A DNA stretch of 64,000 bases, taken from Crocinitomicaceae bacterium. Lineage in GTDB: Bacteria; Bacteroidota; Bacteroidia; Flavobacteriales_D; Parvicellaceae. Positions 25,827-34,638 of this stretch are shown in pieces. Location of the stretch: contig PAZE01000006.1 of the NCBI GenBank assembly GCA_002716065.1, forward strand, positions 19,500 to 83,499, in the 5' to 3' direction. Numbering within the stretch: the first letter of the stretch is position 1; each line of letters opens with the position of its first letter. The notes under the pieces were generated by a model. The model was not told the origin of the DNA, searched no databases, and was given only the letters and a program-made list of their open reading frames with translations. The position numbers were made by a program, and so were the translations under genes.

Positions 25827-27216
25827 TAAGCAACATACGCTTAAAAAAGAGTTTTCTCTTTCAGGTCAAGGGCTGCATACTGGTGCAAAAGTTACCGTAA
25901 CAATAGAACCTGCTGCTGAAAATCATGGGTATAAATTCCAGAGAATTGACATTGAGGGAGAGCCTATTATTCCTGCAGATGCAGATTTAGTTACTCAGAC
26001 AACTAGAGGAACTACTCTTGAAAAAAATGGTGTTAAGGTTTGCACAACTGAACATTTGCTAGCTGCTCTTTATGGATTAAAGGTTGATAACGCCTTAATT
26101 AAATTAGATGGTCCAGAAATACCAATTTTAGATGGAAGTTCAATAAAATTTGTTCAAGAAATTGAAAGAGTTGGACTTTTAGAGCAATCTGCTGAAAGGG
26201 AGTATTTTGAATTTAGAGAAAACCAACCTTATGAGGATCTAGACAAAGGAATTGAAATTTTAGCTATTCCTTATAATGAGTTTAGGGTTACTGTAATGGT
26301 TGATTACGATTCGGTTGCTTTGGGAACTCAGCATGCGAGTATGTATCATTTGGGTGAATTTAAGAAAGAAATTTCTCCTTGTAGAACATTTGTTTTTTTA
26401 AGAGAATTAGAGGCGTTAGCAAAGGCTGGGCTAATTAAAGGCGGTGATATTGACAACGCAATTGTTCTTGTGGAGAGGGAAGAAGTAGCACAAGAGGAAC
26501 TTGACGATTTAGCTCGTTTGTTGGGTAAAGAACACCTAGATATTCAGATAAAAGGAAATACGTTAAACAATTGTGAATTAAAATTTATTAATGAACCAGC
26601 AAGGCATAAATTATTAGATATTATTGGTGATTTAGCCTTGGTAGGTAAGCCTATTAAAGGACATATTTTAGCAGCAAGACCAGGACACTCTGGAAACATT
26701 TCATTTGCAAAAATTATTAAAGAGATTATGAAAAAGCAAGAGAAGGAAGGTAGAAGGTTTGATTTAACAAAAGAACCACTATACAACATAAATGATATAG
26801 AAAAAATGTTACCACATCGTTATCCATTTTTATTGGTGGATAAGGTTATGGAAATAACAGAAGACTCTATTATTGGCGTGAAAAACGTCACTATGAATGA
26901 ACATCAGTTTACGGGACATTTCCCTGGAAATCCTGTTATGCCAGGTGTTTTACAGATTGAGGCAATGGCGCAAACGGGAGGGATTTTTTCACTCTCAAAA
27001 GTCGAAGATCCTCATCTTTATTCTACGTACTTTATGAAAATAGATAACGTTAAGTTTAAAAGAAAAGTTATCCCTGGAGATACCATTGTTTTCGAGCTTA
27101 AATTAATTTCACCAATTCGAAGAGGGTTGGTTCATATGGGCGGTAAAGGGTACGTAAATGGTGAAGTTTGCATTGAGGCTGAAATGTTGGCACAAGTGGT
27201 AAAAGATAGAGGATAA
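25819..27216 (+). CDS. lpxC-fabZ: bifunctional LpxC deacetylase / FabZ dehydratase
   Basis: A 465-residue fusion typical of Bacteroidota. The first ~310 residues are UDP-3-O-acyl-GlcNAc deacetylase, the committed step of lipid A synthesis: T-E-H-L-L-A-A-L holds a zinc His, and H-K-L-L-D-I-I-G-D-L the other zinc ligands. The last ~145 residues are 3-hydroxyacyl-ACP dehydratase: M-L-P-H-R-Y-P-F-L-L-V-D with the catalytic His, and G-H-F-P-G-N-P-V-M-P-G-V-L-Q-I-E with the catalytic Glu. The fusion ties lipid A and fatty acid synthesis together. It overlaps lpxD by 8 bases and is 5 bases from lpxA. Confidence 0.97.
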   Translation: MSDKQHTLKKEFSLSGQGLHTGAKVTVTIEPAAENHGYKFQRIDIEGEPIIPADADLVTQTTRGTTLEKNGVKVCTTEHLLAALYGLKVDNALIKLDGPEIPILDGSSIKFVQEIERVGLLEQSAEREYFEFRENQPYEDLDKGIEILAIPYNEFRVTVMVDYDSVALGTQHASMYHLGEFKKEISPCRTFVFLRELEALAKAGLIKGGDIDNAIVLVEREEVAQEELDDLARLLGKEHLDIQIKGNTLNNCELKFINEPARHKLLDIIGDLALVGKPIKGHILAARPGHSGNISFAKIIKEIMKKQEKEGRRFDLTKEPLYNINDIEKMLPHRYPFLLVDKVMEITEDSIIGVKNVTMNEHQFTGHFPGNPVMPGVLQIEAMAQTGGIFSLSKVEDPHLYSTYFMKIDNVKFKRKVIPGDTIVFELKLISPIRRGLVHMGGKGYVNGEVCIEAEMLAQVVKDRG

Positions 27217-27221
27217 CAGAT

Positions 27222-27998
27222 ATGATTCATCAGCTGGCATATATTCATCCTGACGCTAAAATTGGAAAAGATGTAACCATTGATCCTTTTGCGTCTATTT
27301 CTGGAGATGTTGTTATTGGAGAGGGAACCTGGGTAGGCTCAAATGCAGTAATTATGGATGGCGCTAGAATTGGAGAGAATTGTAAGATTTATCCTGGAGC
27401 GGTTATATCGGCTGTTTCTCAAGATTTAAAATACAAAGGAGAGTATACAACTACAGAAATTGGAAACAATACTACCATAAGAGAATTTGTAACTGTTCAC
27501 AAAGGAACTACTGATCGTCACAAAACAATTGTTGGCAGCAATTGTTTATTAATGGCTTATGTTCATGTTGCGCATGATTGTATTATTGGTAATAATGTTA
27601 TTATTGCTAATTCGACACAATTGGCTGGACACATTACTATTGATGATTGGGTAATCATTGAGGGTATGGTTGGTACTCAGCAGTTTGTTCACATTGGTGC
27701 ACATGCTTTTGTTGCTGGTGGGTCATTGGTTAGAAAAAATGTTCCTCCCTTTGTTAAAGCTGCTAGAGAGCCCCTTTCATATGTTGGGGTCAATACTGTT
27801 GGGCTTAGAAGAAGAGGATTTAGTGATCAGCAAATTATGAATATAGAAGATTCCTATAGAGTAATTTACGTTCAAAATAGTAATATTTCGACAGCTATAA
27901 AGGTAGCAGAACTTGAGCTTCCACAATCTGATGAAAAGGAGCTAATTCTAGATTTTATTCGTAGCTCAACAAAAGGAATAATGAGAGGATTGAGCTAG
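27222..27998 (+). CDS. lpxA: UDP-N-acetylglucosamine acyltransferase LpxA
   Basis: A 258-residue trimeric acyltransferase that carries out the first step of lipid A synthesis. The left-handed beta helix comes from hexapeptide repeats over about residues 5-190, with the catalytic histidine in the A-H-D-C-I-I-G region, the R-E-F-V-T-V-H-K-G-T motif, and a helical C-terminal domain beginning near N-T-V-G-L-R-R-R-G-F. Full length. Last gene of the lpx operon, overlapping the convergent Omp28-like gene by 4 bases. Confidence 0.97.
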   Translation: MIHQLAYIHPDAKIGKDVTIDPFASISGDVVIGEGTWVGSNAVIMDGARIGENCKIYPGAVISAVSQDLKYKGEYTTTEIGNNTTIREFVTVHKGTTDRHKTIVGSNCLLMAYVHVAHDCIIGNNVIIANSTQLAGHITIDDWVIIEGMVGTQQFVHIGAHAFVAGGSLVRKNVPPFVKAAREPLSYVGVNTVGLRRRGFSDQQIMNIEDSYRVIYVQNSNISTAIKVAELELPQSDEKELILDFIRSSTKGIMRGLS

Positions 27999-28927
27999 GG
28001 ATTAAGTTCAGTTTTAATTACTTGAATTATTTCAAAACTATTTCTGTCACATAAGTAAGTAATTAAAGATAAATTGTCAACATTATATGTGCTATCAGTT
28101 GATGGATCAGGTAATTGATAGGAAAAATCATTGTAAAATTTATCACCGTTAGTTGCATTTCCATTTACAATTGATGTTCCCCAAGTTCCATTAATATTAT
28201 TAGACAAAACTGCATGATGATGATAATGATGATCTACGCCAGTCGAAAATTCTTGAGCAGAAACACAAGTTTCTCTAATTAAATAAATTACTAGGCTATA
28301 ATTACCTGAAAGGTTAGATTTAAGCTCACTCTCTGTGTGAATGAACAATCCATTTGTTTGCTCATAATAATTATATTTTAACTGTAAGTTAGCTAATAAT
28401 GGAGCGTTTGCTATTTGATCATTAACAGCGCCTCTCCATTCATCATCAAAATACCAGTGATTGTTATACGTAGGACTTTCACTAAACCTATTTACTGTGC
28501 CTGTAGGATTACCCCCAAAATTAGGTATTTCAGTGCAATATGCTGTTCCTGCTGTAGTTGTGTAATCAGTAGTAAATTCAGGGGCCTCCACTCTTTGAAA
28601 AAATCCGTTTGTACTAGCATGTAAAGACGCAACAAAAACTCTGTTAGGGTAAGCATCTTCAATGCTTTTAGCAGAATCAGCAGCAGCAGGACAAGAAGTA
28701 CAGTAATGTCCAGTATAATCTTCTAATAAGATATTTCTGTCTGTATTTGTATTAGCAGTCCAATTACTTTCAGGATTATTAAGATCATATGGGTATGGAG
28801 TACTAGCAGTGTCATATGGATATAAACTCCAGTCAAAATCACCTGTAGAAACAGGAATGGGATTTTCAACGTAATCGCAGCTAGAAAGAACAATGGAGGC
28901 AATAGATATGTATATTAAAAGTCTCAT
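27995..28927 (-). CDS. Omp28-related lipoprotein with thioredoxin-like CTSC motif
   Basis: A 310-residue outer-membrane-type lipoprotein (signal, lipobox L-S-S-C with Cys17). The core is an Omp28-like thioredoxin fold: L-E-D-Y-T-G-H-Y-C-T-S-C-P with a redox CxxC at Cys76 and Cys79, then A-S-L-H-A-S and F-G-G-N-P-T-G. A H-H-Y-H-H-H run lies around residue 230. It is the third gene of a leftward operon after a TlpA-like protein and a DUF6029 barrel. A redox or folding role at the outer membrane is likely but unproven. Confidence 0.8.
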   Translation of the reverse strand: MRLLIYISIASIVLSSCDYVENPIPVSTGDFDWSLYPYDTASTPYPYDLNNPESNWTANTNTDRNILLEDYTGHYCTSCPAAADSAKSIEDAYPNRVFVASLHASTNGFFQRVEAPEFTTDYTTTAGTAYCTEIPNFGGNPTGTVNRFSESPTYNNHWYFDDEWRGAVNDQIANAPLLANLQLKYNYYEQTNGLFIHTESELKSNLSGNYSLVIYLIRETCVSAQEFSTGVDHHYHHHAVLSNNINGTWGTSIVNGNATNGDKFYNDFSYQLPDPSTDSTYNVDNLSLITYLCDRNSFEIIQVIKTELNP

Positions 28928-28933
28928 TTTATT

Positions 28934-30670
28934 TTAAAAACTAGAAGTTAGTGTAAAAGTTAAACCATTAGAGGCAGGTACTGCTCTACAAATTCCTCCA
29001 ACACAAAATACTCCTGCTCTTTGTCTTCCATATTGAAAAGAGAATCGATGAGGACCATTTATGTAGCCTGCAGAAATTAAAGCATAATGGATTCTTTTTT
29101 CAGGAATTGTGTTTCCATAATTGTATTGATCCAGTACAGCCACATACCAATGGGGGCTAAAGGTGTATTCAATTTGACCAAAAACCCAATCTCCTTGATC
29201 TTCTTTTCTTATTACAGATTCACCGTTACTTAGCGTAATCCTTTCATTGGTGTTTTGAGTCCACAGACCCTGAACTTCAAAACGAAGTGCATGATGGTTG
29301 TTAATTTTATAGGTAAGGTCTAAAACAGCAATTTGAGCATGAATTAGCTCGTGTTTTTGTGCAACCAGTACCGCTCTATCTTCAAAAGTTAAATTAAAAT
29401 AATTAACGTTGAATTTTAATTTTTTGTTGATTTTTCGCTTTATTTCAATATTAAAGTCTTGATATAGTATACTGTCACTCATAGAAAATAAAGATGTTTG
29501 ATAACTGTTTCTAGAAGAATTCATGTCATCAATAAAATTTCTTTCTGGTGTGTAAGAAACAGCAAAATTAGCAGTGATAGTAGTTCCGTATTTACCCCCA
29601 AGTTTTGTTTTCTTGGGAATTTTATAAATTAAGTCAGCTTGATAAGCAACTTCACCTCTGAGGTTACAAGCATAGGGATATAGGGTTGCAGCCAAATTAT
29701 AAGTGTGCTGCTTGGTGAGTGCTGGAAGAAAGCCAATCATTAAATCAGTAGGTAATACTTTAACATTGGTTGAGCGCCACAAAATATTATCTGTGTGTTT
29801 TGCCGATAAATCTATAGCAAATCCTTTTTGAGAATACCCTAAATTTAAAAGTAAGCCCTCTCCATTTTTATATATGTAATTAAAACGATCATCTTGACTG
29901 TCAGGATAGGGGTCGTTAATTTTATAAACATATTCACCATTAAATCTAAATTTGCCATATCTTAATCCTAATCGACCAGAATAAGAGCCTACATTTTTAG
30001 GAAGAATGTAGTCGGATGAAACATTATCAGTGTTGAATTTACTGACAAAACTACCACCTACAACAGCTCTAAATTTTGAATCAGCTAAAGTATCAAATAG
30101 CTCATTGATGTCAATTTCACCATCAACCCCCCTTACAATTCCATTTCCATTAACCATTCCATTATCGAAATAGTGTCGTTGTTTACCAATAAGACCTTTT
30201 AAATAGAGTCCTTTATAAGGATTATATTTTACTTTTATTCCATCTAAAGCGTTGTCAATACCCAGCTGTCTTTCTTCATAAGCTCGAAGAATCATTCCAC
30301 TTCCATATTGCTCATAAAAACTTCCAATGGTAACGTCTAAACTTTCATTTTTCCAGTTGGCATAACGATATCCAAGTCCAGTCCCATTAAATGTTGATGG
30401 GTATCCTTCCAATCTATTTAAGTAGGATTCATATCGAACTCCAGCACTAAAATTTCCTCTATTGTAATTTAGATTAGCAAACCCATTAAACCCCATGGTA
30501 TGGACAGGTAAAGCAGCATTAATTAAACTGTCTTCTTGATAATATTGAGCTATGGATTGTATGTTTCCACTAAAAGTACCAAGATCGATATTATCTTCAT
30601 TTTCTTGAGAAAAAAGAACGTGATTCCCAATAAATATAAAATTTAGAAATAAAATTAATTTTATTTTCAT
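28934..30670 (-). CDS. DUF6029-type outer-membrane beta-barrel protein
   Basis: A 578-residue protein with a signal peptide ending about residue 21 (V-L-F-S-Q). The rest is a long series of amphipathic, aromatic-rich strands, with frequent Y-x-Y/F-x-Y patterns, and a barrel-like C-terminal F-T-L-T-S-S-F. The conserved early segment G-Y-R-Y-A-N-W then S-F-Y-E-Q-Y-G-S-G fits the DUF6029 family. Function is unknown. The ATG overlaps the stop of the TlpA-like gene by 4 bases and the gene is 6 bases from the Omp28-like gene, so the three form one translationally coupled operon. Confidence 0.75.
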   Translation of the reverse strand: MKIKLILFLNFIFIGNHVLFSQENEDNIDLGTFSGNIQSIAQYYQEDSLINAALPVHTMGFNGFANLNYNRGNFSAGVRYESYLNRLEGYPSTFNGTGLGYRYANWKNESLDVTIGSFYEQYGSGMILRAYEERQLGIDNALDGIKVKYNPYKGLYLKGLIGKQRHYFDNGMVNGNGIVRGVDGEIDINELFDTLADSKFRAVVGGSFVSKFNTDNVSSDYILPKNVGSYSGRLGLRYGKFRFNGEYVYKINDPYPDSQDDRFNYIYKNGEGLLLNLGYSQKGFAIDLSAKHTDNILWRSTNVKVLPTDLMIGFLPALTKQHTYNLAATLYPYACNLRGEVAYQADLIYKIPKKTKLGGKYGTTITANFAVSYTPERNFIDDMNSSRNSYQTSLFSMSDSILYQDFNIEIKRKINKKLKFNVNYFNLTFEDRAVLVAQKHELIHAQIAVLDLTYKINNHHALRFEVQGLWTQNTNERITLSNGESVIRKEDQGDWVFGQIEYTFSPHWYVAVLDQYNYGNTIPEKRIHYALISAGYINGPHRFSFQYGRQRAGVFCVGGICRAVPASNGLTFTLTSSF

Positions 30671-31161
30671 TTAGCAAATTTAAGAACCTCATTGTATAGT
30701 TCTTTTTCATCTCCAGGAGAATAGTTGTTGTGGTCCCAAACAACAGTTCCATTCCCATCAAGAAGAAAAGTATGAGGAACATTGTTAACATTCATTGCTC
30801 TTTTTAAATCACCGTTAGGGTCTAATATAACTTTATAATCCCAACCTTGAGCATTTACATAAGGTTCAACTCTAGAAGAAGATCTTGCATCGTCTATTGA
30901 AACGGCCACTAGCTGTACACCTGTTTCGTCAACCCAGTCATCATAATCTTCAGCAATGGTGTTTAGCTCAGCTTTACAGGGTTTACACCAAGTAGCCCAA
31001 AAGCTTATAATTATAGGTTTTCCATTGTTTTTTAGCTGAGACATGTCAACGGTTTTACCACTTAGATCTTTTAACTTCACATTAGGAAGTTTTTTCAATT
31101 GAGCAAAAGTAAAATTGGTGCTAAATAAGGAAATAAGTACTATTAAAAATAAATTTTTCAT
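30667..31161 (-). CDS. TlpA-like thiol-disulfide oxidoreductase
   Basis: A 164-residue secreted thioredoxin-fold protein. The signal peptide is about 1-20. The active site is W-A-T-W-C-K-P-C with Cys59 and Cys62, and the cis-proline region N-V-P-H-T-F-L follows, as in TlpA/ResA proteins that act in the periplasm. It is the first gene of the operon with the DUF6029 barrel and Omp28 lipoprotein, which suggests that it reduces or matures those partners. Confidence 0.88.
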   Translation of the reverse strand: MKNLFLIVLISLFSTNFTFAQLKKLPNVKLKDLSGKTVDMSQLKNNGKPIIISFWATWCKPCKAELNTIAEDYDDWVDETGVQLVAVSIDDARSSSRVEPYVNAQGWDYKVILDPNGDLKRAMNVNNVPHTFLLDGNGTVVWDHNNYSPGDEKELYNEVLKFAK

Positions 31162-31306
31162 TTTGTTTTTTTTAAGGTTTAATAGATGTTATTCAATAAT
31201 CAAACCAAACTAGTTAGTAGCGTAAAAATACTATTTTAAGGTTTAACAATTACACTAATAAGTGCTAAAATCAAGAGTATTCTTGTCTTTTTATTTTGAT
31301 TAATAT

Positions 31307-31330
31307 AAAAAAAAGGCGGGATTTCCCGCC
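31307..31330 (-). terminator. intrinsic terminator after the secreted thioredoxin-domain gene
   Basis: On the minus strand, GGCGGG-AAAT-CCCGCC forms a 6-bp GC stem with a 4-base loop, followed by eight T. It sits about 27 bases after the stop of the gene at 31357-32826. T's also follow the hairpin on the plus strand, so it may act in both directions. It separates that gene from the TlpA-like operon. Confidence 0.85.
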
Positions 31331-31356
31331 TTTTTTTAAAAGAGATAAATAGCCAA

Positions 31357-32826
31357 TTATTTATTTACAGTAACTCTTGAAGTAACTGTATTGTTTCCAG
31401 ATTTGATGTTAATTAGATAGAATCCAGCAGGAAGTTCAGTAGCATCTAATTGTACCATTTGATTTCCTGAAACAACACCTAAATCAAAAGATTGTACATT
31501 TTGACCAATTGTATTGATTACTTCAATAGTAGTTCTTTCTAATCCTTCAACATTGAAAGAAATAGTAGCATTGTATGAAAATGGATTTGGGAAAATAGAA
31601 AGTTCGTTAATCCCATTTTCATTGATAGAACTAGGTCCAGAGCTAGCAGTCATGTCCATTTTATCAACATTTTCAGCTCCAAAATCACCGCTTCCAGAAG
31701 CAATTGTAGTTCCAGATGCATCAACAATTGACCAAGAACCATCAGTTCCACCCCATTGAGCTCCACCAAGACCATCACCATATGAATCCATAATAGTTAC
31801 AGAATAGCAATCATCGCTAGCAACAGGAAGAGTTTCAGTTATAACTTGGTAGTTAGTAGAGTATCCGCTACCGCTAGCTAGAACAGTACCAGCTGAATTA
31901 GCAAACTCCCATGAAGTTTCTCCAGGATATTGGTCTAAAGTAAGTGTAAATGTTAAGTCTCCAGCACCAGGAGTTGCAAACCCAATTGCTTGAGATAAAC
32001 TGTTGTTTCCGTTGTTTACATCACCAGTAGCTACCGCTTCAACAGTAATTGTAGCTGCACTAGAAAGAGAAACAGGAACAGTAACAGTTTCAGTTTCCCA
32101 CTGGGCAAGAGCAGTAGAATTTGTAGCAGATCCTATGTTAGAACCACCTGAACTAACGTTTACAGTGATATCTCCAGCGTTTAAGGCTTGAGAACCTTTG
32201 TTTTGTACCAATACTTGAACATCTAAATTACCGCAAGCAACAGTTTCACCAGTGTAGCTAAATAAACCAGCGTCAACACCAGTAGATCCAGTGTGATTAC
32301 CAATGTTAGCAGAAATATTTGCATAAGTAGTATTGCTTTGTCCACTCTCCTCTAGGTATCTATCAGGGTATATAGTATATAAAGTTGGGTAGTAAGCAAT
32401 ATTTAAAGTTTGAGCAATTGATGCATCATCTATAATAGGAAAATCTGTACCAGTTACCCAATCTCCTTGAGTATTACCAGAGCCATTTAACTCAGCTAGT
32501 CCAGTAGAACCATCACCTTCTACCCAAAGAACGATAACATCATCAGTCGTTGATGCGCTAACACCAGTTCCACCTGCAGGACCATGGTTTAACCAGATAT
32601 CTTCTAGTGTTCCAGCTTGGTGATAACTCCAACATGGACCGCACCAAGTAGCAGAAATATCTACAATCACTGTGTAGCCGGCATCTAGATAAGTGTAAAG
32701 ATTGTGGGTATTACCGTTGATGTCGGTACCCGTAAAATCAGGACAAAAAGTCCCATCAGGAAACTGAGCATTTACAGATCCGAAAAGACCTAAAGCAACA
32801 GTTAAAGAGAATAAAATTTTTTTCAT
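31357..32826 (-). CDS. thioredoxin-domain protein secreted by type IX system
   Basis: A 489-residue secreted protein. The signal peptide is 1-20. A thioredoxin-like domain (about 25-170) has the active site S-A-T-W-C-G-P-C (Cys62, Cys65), then a cell-adhesion/CARDB-like beta domain (about 180-280) and a domain with Y-G-D-G-L-G-G-A (about 290-390). The C-terminal ~75 residues are a type A sorting domain: L-S-I-F-P-N-P-F near the start and L-P-A-G-F-Y-L-I-N near the end. The product should be exported and anchored by the type IX secretion system. Confidence 0.85.
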   Translation of the reverse strand: MKKILFSLTVALGLFGSVNAQFPDGTFCPDFTGTDINGNTHNLYTYLDAGYTVIVDISATWCGPCWSYHQAGTLEDIWLNHGPAGGTGVSASTTDDVIVLWVEGDGSTGLAELNGSGNTQGDWVTGTDFPIIDDASIAQTLNIAYYPTLYTIYPDRYLEESGQSNTTYANISANIGNHTGSTGVDAGLFSYTGETVACGNLDVQVLVQNKGSQALNAGDITVNVSSGGSNIGSATNSTALAQWETETVTVPVSLSSAATITVEAVATGDVNNGNNSLSQAIGFATPGAGDLTFTLTLDQYPGETSWEFANSAGTVLASGSGYSTNYQVITETLPVASDDCYSVTIMDSYGDGLGGAQWGGTDGSWSIVDASGTTIASGSGDFGAENVDKMDMTASSGPSSINENGINELSIFPNPFSYNATISFNVEGLERTTIEVINTIGQNVQSFDLGVVSGNQMVQLDATELPAGFYLINIKSGNNTVTSRVTVNK

Positions 32827-33032
32827 AATAGTTAATTCAGTTAAACATTTTAATTAATAAGAACGTAAATGTAATATTCATTTGTTTATTTTAAAACAAT
32901 CTAGAGGTTTATTATTGGAATCCTAAAAAAATGTTATATAAAATAAATCAATGAATTATCATCAATTTACCTTATCTTTAGACAACTATAAAGACATAAG
33001 GTTGTCTTAGCAAAGTATTAAATTATTGAAAT

Positions 33033-33839
33033 ATGAAAAAAGTTATTTTACTGTTAGGAGTTTTTTTAATTGCTTCTGCCATAAACGCCCAAGTTTCCAT
33101 CTCTATTGTAGATCCAAACAACCCTAGTGTTGATTTAAATAATACTATGATAGATAAATCTGGGTCCGCTTCGGATTTTGAGATTGTGAAGTATTTATGG
33201 TTAATAAACAATACTAATCAAAATTTAACACTTAAGTGTAAAAAAATTGAGGTTGACGTGTTGGCTGGTACTGAGAATGTAACTTGTTGGAAGATTTGTC
33301 CAATGAATTATGATGTAGCTGGTGCTAACCCTTCAGCTTTTGTTACAATCAATGGTGTTGAAATGACGGAAAATTTCGATCCCAATGGAAGTGCTTCGGG
33401 AAATGATACTGTAAAATCTTTTGCTGGACATTATAGGCCAATGAACATAGACGGTTGTTCATTGATGAGGTATGAGTTTTATGATGTAAATAATCCTAAC
33501 ACACCGCTGGCTAGTGTTGATATTCGTTTTATCCATACTACTGGAACTTGTACGGTTTCTGATGATATTGTAGCTGAAATTCCTGAATTCAAGTTATTTC
33601 CGAATCCTGCTAATGAGTTGTTGAGTTTTCAGGTTGATAACCTTACACAGAATCTCAATAATTTATCCTTTTCCATTGTAGATATAATCGGTAAAACGGT
33701 TTTATTTAGAGAGTTAGATTCTTTTAAAAATAGCTCTTCACAAATTGACGTTTCTCTTCTTAAGCAAGGAGTATATATTGTTTCTATGAGTGATGGAGAA
33801 AATATTCTTCAAACTCAACGATTAATAATTAAGCGTTAA
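33033..33839 (+). CDS. hypothetical secreted protein with type IX sorting domain
   Basis: A 268-residue protein: signal peptide 1-19 (ending A-I-N-A-Q), a ~165-residue beta-rich N-terminal domain of unknown family with Cys residues at C-K-K-I and C-W-K-I-C, and a C-terminal type A sorting domain (K-L-F-P-N-P-A-N-E-L-L, then L-K-Q-G-V-Y-I-V). It should be exported across the outer membrane by the type IX system. The N-terminal domain is not recognised. It is convergent with the sirtuin gene (11-base overlap of the 3' ends). Confidence 0.75.
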   Translation: MKKVILLLGVFLIASAINAQVSISIVDPNNPSVDLNNTMIDKSGSASDFEIVKYLWLINNTNQNLTLKCKKIEVDVLAGTENVTCWKICPMNYDVAGANPSAFVTINGVEMTENFDPNGSASGNDTVKSFAGHYRPMNIDGCSLMRYEFYDVNNPNTPLASVDIRFIHTTGTCTVSDDIVAEIPEFKLFPNPANELLSFQVDNLTQNLNNLSFSIVDIIGKTVLFRELDSFKNSSSQIDVSLLKQGVYIVSMSDGENILQTQRLIIKR

Positions 33840-34533
33840 CTTTTAAATCTTTTATAATTTGATTAGCCACTTTTGGGACACCAATAGTGGCTTTTGCTTT
33901 TAGTATAGATAGATTTTTTATAGAAGGCTTTCTAAGATCAGAGTTTGGATCAACTAAATATTTAATGGAACTCTCTTTGGTCATATGAATTAACCCGGCA
34001 GCAGGATAAACATTTAATGATGTTCCCGTTATTAGTAAATAGTCCGCTTTTCGAATAGTTTTGTTAGCAATTTCTAAATTAGGAACCTCTTCCCCAAACC
34101 ATACAACATGTGGCCGTAACTGAAATCCATTGGGGCAAACACTACCTAGAAAAAGAGGTTTGGATCCATAGTCAAACAGTTCATTAGTCCCCGTACTTCT
34201 AACTTTTTTCACTTCACCATGAAGATGAATAACGTCAGTAGATCCAGCCCTTTCATGAAGATCGTCTATGTTTTGAGTTACCACAGAAACAGCTAAGTGT
34301 TTTTCGAGCTCTGCAATAGCTATATGAGCAGTATTTGGTTGGGCTTCAAAAGCATTTTTTCTTCTTAAATTGTAAAAGTCTAATACTAATTTTGGATTTG
34401 CGGCCCATGCTTGAGGAGTAGCCACTTCACTTATGTTGTAATTTTCCCATAGACCATTATTATCCCTAAAGGTACTTAAGCCACTTTCAGCACTTATTCC
34501 AGCTCCAGAAAAAACAACTAATTTTTTTTTCAT
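33829..34533 (-). CDS. cobB: NAD-dependent protein deacylase, sirtuin (CobB type)
   Basis: A 234-residue Sir2 enzyme. NAD site: G-A-G-I-S-A-E-S-G-L-S-T-F-R; catalytic region: T-Q-N-I-D-D-L-H and H-L-H-G-E with the general-base His. Tyr54 and Arg57 (Y-N-L-R) are the pair that favours succinyl- or malonyl-lysine substrates in class III enzymes. Only one cysteine (S-V-C-P-N-G) remains where classical sirtuins have four zinc ligands, and the intervening loop is short, so it probably does not bind structural zinc in the usual way. Confidence 0.92.
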   Translation of the reverse strand: MKKKLVVFSGAGISAESGLSTFRDNNGLWENYNISEVATPQAWAANPKLVLDFYNLRRKNAFEAQPNTAHIAIAELEKHLAVSVVTQNIDDLHERAGSTDVIHLHGEVKKVRSTGTNELFDYGSKPLFLGSVCPNGFQLRPHVVWFGEEVPNLEIANKTIRKADYLLITGTSLNVYPAAGLIHMTKESSIKYLVDPNSDLRKPSIKNLSILKAKATIGVPKVANQIIKDLKVNA

Positions 34534-34638
34534 TTACTTAAAAATATAAAAATCATTTCTTTTGATGAATTATAAACTGATAATATAGAGCAGTTTGTGT
34601 CATATTTTTACCTTTACTTTCTTGAAATTTATTTTTAG

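Noticed and set aside
30597..30791. Leftward 64-residue frame across the TlpA/DUF6029 junction
   Set aside because: It overlaps both coding regions in another frame and has no family features.
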